Source: Paracoccaceae bacterium
GTDB lineage: Bacteria > Pseudomonadota > Alphaproteobacteria > Rhodobacterales > Rhodobacteraceae
NCBI GenBank assembly: GCA_011523445.1
Contig: WTGT01000218.1
Span: 1-6,037 of the forward strand
DNA length: 6,037 bases
Reading direction: 5' to 3'
Shown piece by piece: positions 1-5,784 of this stretch (positions are counted from its first letter, which is position 1; each line of letters begins with the position of its first letter). The notes under the pieces were generated by a model. That model made no database searches and was not told where the DNA came from. It saw nothing but the letters and a program-made list of their open reading frames with translations. Position numbers and translations under genes: made by a program.

Positions 1-2
1 CC

Positions 3-1295
3 ATAGCGTTTACCTTGATAGCTATGGGGGTAGGTTTCGGGTTTTATGCTTATTACAGCGGATACGACAGCTTCCTAGATATTTTCAACAATCAAATCTT
101 TTACCTTCTCAATCAGAATACCTATTCGGTTATGGAGAATGATACCCTGGTGGCAATTCCGCTGTTCCTGATGATGGGGTATGTCGTAGAACGGGCAAAT
201 ATCGTCAATCGCCTCTTCTACTCAATTCAAATGGCAGCAAGGCATTTACCAGGCTCAATGGCGATTGCCGCCCTGATTACCTGTACGATATTTTCAACCG
301 CATCCGGTATAGTTGGGGCAGTGGTCACCCTAATGGGATTGCTGGCCTTTCCAGCAATGGCCAAGGCTTCATATGACAAGACCTTTGCTTCAGGTGTAAT
401 TTGTGCAGGAGGAACACTAGGCATTCTCATTCCCCCCTCGATCATGTTGATCGTATATGCGGCAATTGCCGAATTGTCACCCTTGCGTTTATATGCTGCA
501 GCCGTGTTTCCAGGCTTATTGTTATCCGGTCTATATATCGTTTATGTTTTGACCAGGTCCTTGATTAACCCAAGTATAGCACCCAAACCAGTCATGGAAT
601 CGGTACCACCACAATGGGAAATAATCAAGGATCTTTTTGTCTCCTTTGTACCGCTAACTATCCTTATCCTGCTTGTACTCGGTTCAATCCTTGGTGGATT
701 GGCTACTCCTGCAGAAGCAGCTGCAATGGGAGCACTTGGTGGTTTGATACTGGCCATTTTCTATAAATCCCTGACATGGTCAAGATTGAAGGAGAGTGTC
801 TTTTTGACAGCCAAGGCCACTGCCATGGTTTGCTGGCTGTTTGTAGGTTCCTGGACCTTTGCCTCGGTATTTTCCTATCTAGGGGGGCATGATGTTATTG
901 AGAATTGGGTCCTAGCATTGAATCTGGAGCCTTGGCAATTCCTGGTTCTTGTTCAACTAATAATTTTCATATTGGGGTGGCCCTTGGAGTGGTCGGAGAT
1001 TTTGATCATATTCGTACCGATCTTTCTCCCCATGCTGGACACGTTCAATGTCAATCCGTATTTTTTCGCAATGCTGGTGGCTCTAAATTTGCAAACCTCG
1101 TTCCTGACACCTCCGATGGCGATGTCAGCATATTATCTGAAGGGGGTGCTCAAAACACAAATCGAACTAGTTGACATATTCAAGGGTATTCTACCTTATC
1201 TGGCGATCGTTATATTTGCCATGATACTCATGTATCAATTCCCACAAATTGCCTTGTGGTTTCCCGACTATCTTTTCGGCGAATATATCCCCTAA
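3..1295 (+). CDS. TRAP transporter large permease subunit (DctM family), 5'-truncated by the window edge
   Basis: This is the large integral membrane subunit of a tripartite ATP-independent periplasmic (TRAP) transporter. In the family it carries the ion-coupled transport path in the inner membrane, working with a small permease and a periplasmic solute-binding protein. The reading frame is open from base 3 (IAFTL...), matching the usual 'G-P-I-A-F-T-L' N-terminal region, so the true start and roughly 20-30 residues lie left of the window; the TTG at 15 is not the start. Family hallmarks seen are TLVAIPLFLMMG near the N-terminus, GTLGILIPPS (411-440), PAEAAAMGALGG, VPIFLPML and NLQTSFLTPP (1086-1115). 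About ten or more hydrophobic segments alternate with short loops. The length fits the 430-460 residue family. The neighbouring amidase homologue, six bases downstream, indicates an operon. The substrate cannot be deduced; the partner subunits are probably upstream. Confidence 0.95.
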   Translation: MAFTLIAMGVGFGFYAYYSGYDSFLDIFNNQIFYLLNQNTYSVMENDTLVAIPLFLMMGYVVERANIVNRLFYSIQMAARHLPGSMAIAALITCTIFSTASGIVGAVVTLMGLLAFPAMAKASYDKTFASGVICAGGTLGILIPPSIMLIVYAAIAELSPLRLYAAAVFPGLLLSGLYIVYVLTRSLINPSIAPKPVMESVPPQWEIIKDLFVSFVPLTILILLVLGSILGGLATPAEAAAMGALGGLILAIFYKSLTWSRLKESVFLTAKATAMVCWLFVGSWTFASVFSYLGGHDVIENWVLALNLEPWQFLVLVQLIIFILGWPLEWSEILIIFVPIFLPMLDTFNVNPYFFAMLVALNLQTSFLTPPMAMSAYYLKGVLKTQIELVDIFKGILPYLAIVIFAMILMYQFPQIALWFPDYLFGEYIP

Positions 1296-1301
1296 AATAA
1301 C

Positions 1302-2516
1302 ATGTCAGAACACGAAGCAAGAAAATATCTAACGGTTACTACATTGCTTGCCTGTATCAAGGACCGACTTACGACTTCGGAAGAATTGCTTGCTGATTTA
1401 TCGGAAAGTTCAAGTGAAGATGAATTCATATTTGACAGGGACCGTGCTCAAGTGCTTGACCTCATGACATTGCATGGCAAGCCTTTGGGTAATTTGCATG
1501 GCATTCCTGTTGCCCTGGCCTTGAACAAACCTGAAGGTTTTACAGGTAATTCCACGGTGGAAGATCTATTGAACACTCATGGAGCCTTGGCTGTCATACT
1601 GAATTCAGACAAGATAAAAGCCAGTTCTGGTGCCACTGATGTATCAAGAAATGCTTTAATCGCATCCATCGGACAGGCAGTATTGGAAAGCAGGCCAAGC
1701 CTTGGCTTGGGGATCGGAAGAGGGTATGATTTTTGTTTGACCTCATCCGATCTGGGTCTGTTCAGTTATGTACCTTCGTTTGGTAGTGTTCCAAGACATG
1801 GATTGACTGATAATCTCAATTCCCTCGACAGGGTAGGTTTGCTTGCAAATTTCATTGAAGACATTGCCTACTTCGGTGATTTGGTTTCGCATTATGATTC
1901 AAGGGATGGCTTAAACCTACCATATCCCCCACCGAATCTGGTGAAAACTTTTAAAGATGAACCACCAGTATCTCCCGCCTTATGCACCTATAACCTGAAT
2001 GATATTAGATCTGATTATGTCGAGGATTTCAATTTGGTCATTAATGAATTGGACACGACCAAGGATCGAGTCGAGTTACCGGATTTTTCCGAGATGATAT
2101 CCAAATTCGAAACTGCATTAATGGATAATCCCGACAAATGCTATGTCAGGAAATCATTGTATGAGGAAATATTTCGACCGGGTGACAAAAAATCCGTGGA
2201 AGGGCAAACCCTGACCGATATGGAGGAGATCTTTCTTCATCTGGGAAGATATTTCGAGAGGTTCTTTTTGGATTATGATGCCTTGATACTACCTGCTTCG
2301 CAAGGGGATAGGAATGGCGATGGTTTTATTTCACCCATCACCAAGGTAGCAGAAATATGCGGTCTTCCAATGATCACATTACCTGTTTTGAAAGATAAGA
2401 ATGATGAACCTTTGGGGTTGCAGTTAATTGGTAAATATTGGGAGGATGATCGGTTGATGCGAACCACCAACTGGATTATTAATCAATTGTTTGATTTTGT
2501 AGATGAGTCGAAATGA
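1302..2516 (+). CDS. Amidase-signature family protein, probable pseudoenzyme lacking the Ser-cisSer-Lys triad
   Basis: The 404-residue protein has the amidase-signature (PF01425-type) scaffold. It shows GKPLGNLHGIPVA (59-71), a glycine-rich core ending PSFGSVPRHGL (158-168), SLDRVGLLA (174-182), and the C-terminal pair GLPMITLPV (354-362) and GLQLIG (372-377). Active enzymes use Lys in 'GIPVAxKD', a cis-Ser in 'GGSSGGS' and a nucleophile Ser in 'GTDTGGSIR'. By motif alignment these positions are Ala73, Leu119 and Asp143, and the 'GTDTGGSIR' stretch reads GIGRGYDFC (137-145). The frame is intact without stops, so this is not a decayed gene. It is somewhat shorter than the usual 450-500 residues. 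There is no signal peptide, so it is likely cytoplasmic. It starts six bases after the permease stop with no clear Shine-Dalgarno, suggesting translational coupling. A binding or regulatory role linked to the transporter is my inference; residual catalysis by another mechanism is not excluded. Confidence 0.88.
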   Translation: MSEHEARKYLTVTTLLACIKDRLTTSEELLADLSESSSEDEFIFDRDRAQVLDLMTLHGKPLGNLHGIPVALALNKPEGFTGNSTVEDLLNTHGALAVILNSDKIKASSGATDVSRNALIASIGQAVLESRPSLGLGIGRGYDFCLTSSDLGLFSYVPSFGSVPRHGLTDNLNSLDRVGLLANFIEDIAYFGDLVSHYDSRDGLNLPYPPPNLVKTFKDEPPVSPALCTYNLNDIRSDYVEDFNLVINELDTTKDRVELPDFSEMISKFETALMDNPDKCYVRKSLYEEIFRPGDKKSVEGQTLTDMEEIFLHLGRYFERFFLDYDALILPASQGDRNGDGFISPITKVAEICGLPMITLPVLKDKNDEPLGLQLIGKYWEDDRLMRTTNWIINQLFDFVDESK

Positions 2517-2521
2517 GGAGG
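2516..2521 (+). promoter_or_regulatory. Strong Shine-Dalgarno of the small membrane protein
   Basis: A perfect AGGAGG sits ten bases before the ATG at 2532 and begins on the last base of the amidase-like gene's stop codon. It is by far the best ribosome-binding site in the window. It supports the small gene downstream being real and fixes its start at 2532 rather than at the internal ATG at 2541. Confidence 0.85.
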
Positions 2522-2531
2522 CTGTTCACAA

Positions 2532-2747
2532 ATGAACTACATGACTAAACTCATAATTGGATTAGGGGCAACGGCCTTGTTTGCAGTTTTTGTTTTGGGG
2601 CTAGCCCATAGTATAATAACTGGATTTGCAGGCTTTACGGGCGGCCTTCCGTTCCTCGTGATTGTTCTGTTTGTCCTTGGACTGGCCTCGACCGACTATT
2701 ATCTTGAATGTGTAAAGAAAGATAAAAGTAAACCCCAATCACATTGA
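2532..2747 (+). CDS. Small two-helix membrane protein, third gene of the TRAP operon
   Basis: I do not recognise this 71-residue protein. It has two hydrophobic segments, about residues 7-29 and 38-54, joined by a short Gly-rich turn (GFAGFTGG). A charged tail follows, ending KKDKSKPQSH. The tail after the second helix is Lys-rich; with a short Lys-containing N-terminus this favours a hairpin with both ends in the cytoplasm by the positive-inside rule. It has no cleavable signal sequence and no known motif. The gene lies 15 bases after the amidase-like gene, has a perfect Shine-Dalgarno, and its stop codon lies in the loop of the terminator hairpin, so it is the last gene of the unit. An accessory role for the transporter is possible from position alone. 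It is too short and differently built to be the DctQ small permease, which normally has four helices and about 160 residues. Confidence 0.8.
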   Translation: MNYMTKLIIGLGATALFAVFVLGLAHSIITGFAGFTGGLPFLVIVLFVLGLASTDYYLECVKKDKSKPQSH

Positions 2748-2760
2748 AGTGATTGAGGTT
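2731..2760. terminator. Probable bidirectional terminator between convergent operons
   Basis: Two 12-base arms, AACCCCAATCAC (2731-2742) and GTGATTGAGGTT (2749-2760), pair with a single C/A mismatch around the six-base loop ATTGAA. The loop contains the TGA stop of the small membrane protein. The + side is followed by only a weak T-rich tail (ATTCC). On the - strand the hairpin is followed by TACTTTTATC, a better U-tract. The position between two converging gene blocks fits a shared terminator. Confidence 0.7.
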
Positions 2761-2802
2761 ATTCCTTCAGGTCAATATAACCCGAAGTAAAATTTGGTGA
2801 TT

Positions 2803-3156
2803 TTAGGAACCTTGAGGTTTTCGCTGTTCCATAAAACTGTCAAATTCCCTTTGATCTTTTGCAGATTTGAGGTTTTCCAGAAATTCCTCGAATTCCTTCT
2901 GCTCCTTTGCAAGACGGTTAAGGGTTTCTGCCTTGTATTTTTCAAATGCCGAATTTTCAGTCATTGGTAGTGATCCTACAATTTTTTTTTGATATCTCTT
3001 GCCAAAACGATTGGTAACAAGCAGGAAAAACAACACAGCCAACCCGAGTATCCAGTTTACAATAAATGAAACCACCATCACTGCAACCCAGGCCAATACT
3101 CCCTGCTTATCCATCCATCCGATGAAATCGTTCCAAACTTGCTTTACCTTGTCCAT
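2803..3156 (-). CDS. DUF2852 family membrane protein
   Basis: The 117-residue protein matches the DUF2852 family known from alphaproteobacteria, whose function is unknown. One hydrophobic stretch covers about residues 22-48, with NWILGLAVLFFLL where the family typically has a Trp-Pro-Leu-Gly-like segment, followed by NRFG. After a short linker comes the family's conserved charged C-terminus (about 65-113): NSAFEKYKAETLNRLAKEQ, then EFEEFLENLKSAKDQREFD and FMEQR, which looks like a long amphipathic helix or coiled coil on the cytoplasmic side. The start is supported by AAGGAAG (3163-3169, - strand) six bases upstream. It lies 89 bases behind the TetR gene and may have its own promoter there. 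A run of nine A residues in the mRNA (2990-2982) lies between the membrane segment and the coiled part. Confidence 0.88.
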   Translation of the reverse strand: MDKVKQVWNDFIGWMDKQGVLAWVAVMVVSFIVNWILGLAVLFFLLVTNRFGKRYQKKIVGSLPMTENSAFEKYKAETLNRLAKEQKEFEEFLENLKSAKDQREFDSFMEQRKPQGS

Positions 3157-3162
3157 ATTTTT

Positions 3163-3169
3163 CTTCCTT
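3163..3169 (-). promoter_or_regulatory. Shine-Dalgarno of the DUF2852 gene
   Basis: AAGGAAG on the - strand ends six bases before the ATG at 3156. This is good spacing and a purine-rich match, and it decides the start in favour of the first Met over Met15. Confidence 0.65.
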
Positions 3170-3208
3170 AACCTCTAATTTGTGTTATGGGATAAAATCT
3201 TCATCCTG

Positions 3209-3231
3209 CAATGTAAATAGCATTAACATTG
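3209..3231. repeat. Short inverted repeat between tetR-like and DUF2852 genes
   Basis: CAATGT (3209-3214) and ACATTG (3226-3231) are perfect six-base arms with an 11-base spacer. They flank the candidate -10 element of the DUF2852 promoter, which is where a repressor site could lie. Arms this short also occur by chance in AT-rich DNA. Confidence 0.3.
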
Positions 3232-3242
3232 ATTGTTTTCAA
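3214..3242 (-). promoter_or_regulatory. Possible sigma70-type promoter for the DUF2852 gene
   Basis: On the - strand TTGAAA (3242-3237, five of six matches to TTGACA) is followed after 17 bases by TATTTA (3219-3214, three of six matches to TATAAT). The signal lies in the 89-base gap and overlaps the extreme 3' end of the TetR gene's downstream flank. The -10 is weak, so read-through from the upstream genes remains an alternative. Confidence 0.3.
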
Positions 3243-3245
3243 GTA

Positions 3246-3857
3246 TTATTTTGAAAATAATCCCAAACCCCTCAGATAATATCCAACTCCTGATTCCAGA
3301 ATTTGTTCTGGCTCGATTGTGCTGGTTGCATCAAATGACTTTCGTCCATATAGTTCCACAACACCATGGCTTAAGGCCCAAATGTGGTCACAAATCAGGG
3401 TTACCGGAGGTAGGTCGGGTTTCATGTTAAGATCTGTAATTCGGTTCAGGGCATTTTGTATCACTTCCTTGGCACTCTTGGCTTGTATGGAAAGTTCCGG
3501 ATGATCTCTGGGGGAAATGCCCGATTCAAACATGATGATGTAGTGACCAGGGAATTTTTTGGCGAATTCCAGATACGCCTTACCGGTGGCACGAAATGCT
3601 TCCCTGGGATTGTTTTTCTTTTTTTGGTAGGCATCATTCAACATCGTCCGAAAATTCTTGAATCCCTCAATTGCCACCATCTGCAGCAACTCTTCCTTGG
3701 ATTTGAAGTGTCGGTAGGGAGCAGCAGGTGAAACTCCTACCCGTTTGGCTGCAGCTGCAAGGGTAAAGGCTTGAGGTCCATATTCTTCGACCAAATCAAG
3801 AGTTGCCTGCTTCAGGGCATTTTTCAAATCACCATGATGATAATCTTTTTTGGACAT
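3246..3857 (-). CDS. TetR family transcriptional regulator with WHG-type C-terminal domain
   Basis: This 203-residue DNA-binding regulator has a TetR N-terminal domain (about residues 6-58). It opens with YHHGDLKNAL, and a helix-turn-helix around 31-51 ends in VSPAAPYRHF, closely following the family pattern. The C-terminal ligand/dimer domain carries WALSHGVVEL (160-169), the Trp-x-x-x-His-Gly signature of the TetR_C_33/WHG type, and ends in a Tyr/Leu-rich helix. The gene starts 16 bases after the MetA stop and is probably cotranscribed with it. Only a weak GGA precedes the ATG. A 16-base hairpin or palindrome spans the metA-tetR junction. The targets and ligand are unknown; regulation of its own operon is plausible from position only. 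Family members often control efflux or lipid/metabolite genes, but nothing here allows a choice. Confidence 0.92.
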   Translation of the reverse strand: MSKKDYHHGDLKNALKQATLDLVEEYGPQAFTLAAAAKRVGVSPAAPYRHFKSKEELLQMVAIEGFKNFRTMLNDAYQKKKNNPREAFRATGKAYLEFAKKFPGHYIIMFESGISPRDHPELSIQAKSAKEVIQNALNRITDLNMKPDLPPVTLICDHIWALSHGVVELYGRKSFDATSTIEPEQILESGVGYYLRGLGLFSK

Positions 3858-3867
3858 GTCTCAGTTC

Positions 3868-3883
3868 CAAGACTCAGGTCTTG
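3868..3883. repeat. Palindrome at the metA stop / tetR start junction
   Basis: CAAGAC (3868-3873) and GTCTTG (3878-3883) are perfect six-base arms around TCAG, which contains the MetA stop codon. The site ends ten bases before the TetR-family start. It could be a small RNA hairpin that modulates tetR translation or a DNA operator for the regulator. No T-run follows on the - strand, so it is not a terminator. Confidence 0.4.
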
Positions 3884-4818
3884 ATTCCTGTTTTCCTTTC
3901 ACTTGCTATTTTTGCAAGTTCGTATTCGGTAGTTTGATAAATATAGTTTATCCAGTTGGAGTATAGCAAATGGCCGTTACTTCGCCATTTGTTTATCGGT
4001 TTAATTTCCGGATTTTCATTTGGAAAATAATATTTGGGCAACTGTATCTCTATACCCTCGGCATTCAAGTCCCGGTTATACTCGTTCATTAAAGTATCCG
4101 TACTGTATTCGAAATGATTCATGATATAAAGTGAATGATGCCTGATATCCTCAATGAGGCAGGGACCTGTCTCCTGCGAACCCAGCAGGGTTTTCAAACC
4201 TTTGGATTCATCAATATCTTTCTGATCCATGCCAGCCCATCGGCTTACAGGTATGTAGATATTATCTGAAAACCCCCTTAGAAAAGGTGAGTTGGTTTCA
4301 TGATTTGTCTGGGGATAACAGCCGAACAACTTTTGGTCAAATTGGACCTTTGGCAAATTATACCAATAATACATCATGGCCATCCCACCCCAACAGATAC
4401 CAAAGGTCGAATGAACATTCGATTGCGTCCAATCAAACACATCACATAGTTCCTGCCAGTAATATATTTCCTCGTATTCCAGGTGTTCAATCGGAGCGCC
4501 GGTAATGATTAACCCGTCGAATTTCCTATCCTTGATTTCCTCGTAGGTTACATAAAACTGATTCAGGTACTCCATGGAGGTTGACTTGGAAACATGTTCA
4601 GTCATCCGGATAAGGGTAAAATTGATCTGGAGTGGGGTAGAACCAATTAACCTGATGAATTGGGTTTCCGTATCAACCTTGTTGGGCATCAGATTGATCA
4701 ATCCGATTTCCAAGGCCCTTATATCCTGACGCAGGGCCTTTTTTTCTGACATGACCTGTACACCTTCTTTCTCCATTACCGAGAAAGCGGGAAGATTGTC
4801 AGGTATTACGATGGGCAT
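3874..4818 (-). CDS. metA: Homoserine O-acyltransferase (MetA), predicted acetyl-CoA dependent
   Basis: MetA acylates the hydroxyl of L-homoserine, the first committed step of methionine synthesis, in the cytoplasm. The 314-residue protein is full length for the family. It begins MPIVIPDNLPAF and carries IGLINLMPNK (38-47), TPLQINFTLIRMTEH (61-75), GLIITGAPIEH (102-112), the nucleophile-elbow region GICWGGMA (140-147) and NHFEY (234-238), and ends with WRSNGHLLYSNWINYIYQT. Cys142, His235 and Glu237 fall on the same numbers as the E. coli catalytic residues. Position 111 is Glu; in the family Glu111 goes with acetyl-CoA and Gly111 with succinyl-CoA, so O-acetylhomoserine is the likely product despite the common label 'homoserine O-succinyltransferase'. 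The gene lies 31 bases after the ATPase gene, leaving no room for its own riboswitch leader. The Shine-Dalgarno is weak (GAGAA). Confidence 0.96.
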   Translation of the reverse strand: MPIVIPDNLPAFSVMEKEGVQVMSEKKALRQDIRALEIGLINLMPNKVDTETQFIRLIGSTPLQINFTLIRMTEHVSKSTSMEYLNQFYVTYEEIKDRKFDGLIITGAPIEHLEYEEIYYWQELCDVFDWTQSNVHSTFGICWGGMAMMYYWYNLPKVQFDQKLFGCYPQTNHETNSPFLRGFSDNIYIPVSRWAGMDQKDIDESKGLKTLLGSQETGPCLIEDIRHHSLYIMNHFEYSTDTLMNEYNRDLNAEGIEIQLPKYYFPNENPEIKPINKWRSNGHLLYSNWINYIYQTTEYELAKIASERKTGIKT

Positions 4819-4849
4819 AACTTATTCTCGAAACTGAGGTAGGGGGTAA

Positions 4850-5683
4850 TTATAGTCTTTTGGCGATCAAGATTTCAAATTGTTCCACATTCGATACTTC
4901 GGCTAAATCCTCGACAGAAACCTTGATTCCCCAATTCCTGGCCATGGATTCGTATCGTGGAAGTCTTTCTTCAACCAAATCCTGATACATCGATCTGCTG
5001 AATTCGTCAGGGTCCAGGGCATCGATATCAAGTCCGTCAACCTGTTTGGCCAAAAAATCCGGTCGATAATACATCGGCTTGGGGGAATCGATAAACCGCC
5101 TCAGCAATTTTTCCTTCCAACCTTCTGTTGGTTCAATAAATACTGGTAACATCAGGCCAGACAGAAACTCCATCAAGGAGTCCTCTGGATCAAAGGGATC
5201 AATGACCTCACAAATGGATCCACCCGTATCACAGACGAAATGATTGTATCCATAAATCATTTTGGCTCTTTCAATGAAATGTTCCGAATCCTCAAGGGAG
5301 TTGATCTCGGCCCTTCTATGTATGTTTTGTCTCCTTGAATATTCTTCAAGGGATAATCCCCCCATTTTTCCACTTCCAAGTTTTCCAAGGAAAGTTGACA
5401 AGGGATCCAGGTTGTTAAAGGAAATATTCGAACAAATATATATTGAGTCGGACTTCAAAAGGTTTGCAAGAAAGGGGTTTTTCATTGCTTCCAGCTTGAA
5501 ATTATCAACGATGTGTTCTCCCATATACCTTGTGCCGATACGATAATCTACAGAGTAGTGATACCAATTCCCGGTATTACGGAGAATGTTTGAAATATGG
5601 GTTTTTCCGACTCCCGACATGCCGAACAGCATTACTCTTTTGCTTTTTGACTGAAGCCAGTCTTTACTTGATTTGTAAATCAT
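4850..5683 (-). CDS. P-loop ATPase / kinase-like protein, function unknown
   Basis: The 277-residue protein opens with a classical Walker A, GMSGVGKT (21-28), at the end of a beta strand (RVMLFG). It continues with YHYSVDYRIGTRYMGE (41-56), where Asp46 sits as the substrate-side acid does in shikimate- or gluconate-kinase-like P-loop enzymes. A hydrophobic strand, HFVCDTGGSICE (148-159), is the best Walker B candidate (Asp152). Between them lies a helical charged insert (about 100-145) with SRRQNIHRRAEI. A later hydrophobic strand (about 174-183, LMLPVFIEPT) fits a Rossmann-like core. From memory, similar alphaproteobacterial proteins are labelled only 'ATPase'; I know of no assigned reaction. 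It is the first gene of the - strand block, 31 bases ahead of MetA. It starts at the first ATG, with a weak GGAA upstream. A small-molecule kinase is an inference; no sensor or membrane domain is seen. Confidence 0.85.
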   Translation of the reverse strand: MIYKSSKDWLQSKSKRVMLFGMSGVGKTHISNILRNTGNWYHYSVDYRIGTRYMGEHIVDNFKLEAMKNPFLANLLKSDSIYICSNISFNNLDPLSTFLGKLGSGKMGGLSLEEYSRRQNIHRRAEINSLEDSEHFIERAKMIYGYNHFVCDTGGSICEVIDPFDPEDSLMEFLSGLMLPVFIEPTEGWKEKLLRRFIDSPKPMYYRPDFLAKQVDGLDIDALDPDEFSRSMYQDLVEERLPRYESMARNWGIKVSVEDLAEVSNVEQFEILIAKRL

Positions 5684-5759
5684 TGTTTATTTTCCGAACA
5701 TTATTTGCCGATGATAATTCATTCCTATTGTCAATGGTATTTCGTCAAACCTAATTGTA

Positions 5760-5784
5760 GGTATATTATTTGAAAGAATATACC
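5760..5784. promoter_or_regulatory. Inverted repeat upstream of the ATPase-metA operon, possible operator
   Basis: The perfect eight-base arms GGTATATT (5760-5767) and AATATACC (5777-5784) flank a nine-base spacer, 76 bases upstream of the ATPase start. No T-run follows on either strand, so a terminator is unlikely. The size and position suit a dimeric regulator site, with the TetR-family protein of the same block as an obvious but untested candidate. Confidence 0.45.

Noticed and set aside
227..1174. Open frames of 70-90 codons within the permease gene on both strands
   Set aside because: They overlap a strongly conserved membrane protein frame, have no family motifs and no supporting ribosome-binding sites.
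1302..2516. Amidase-like gene as a decayed pseudogene
   Set aside because: The frame is uninterrupted for 404 codons with N- and C-terminal family motifs in order; loss is confined to catalytic positions, which fits a pseudoenzyme better than decay.
3245..3261. Perfect palindrome ATTATTTT-G-AAAATAAT at the tetR stop as a terminator
   Set aside because: It consists only of A/T pairs with a one-base centre, cannot form a usable hairpin loop, and largely encodes the last residues (FSK-stop) of the regulator.
5207..5239. CDTGGSICE in the ATPase resembles the amidase-signature motif GTDTGGSIR
   Set aside because: It is on the opposite strand in a P-loop protein with a Walker A and no other amidase motif; the likeness is short and best explained as a Walker-B-like strand.
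5706..5734. Perfect TTGACA on the - strand at 5734-5729 as promoter of the ATPase operon
   Set aside because: No TATAAT-like hexamer lies 16-18 bases downstream; the nearest, TATCAT, is only about 12 bases away, so I do not list a promoter.
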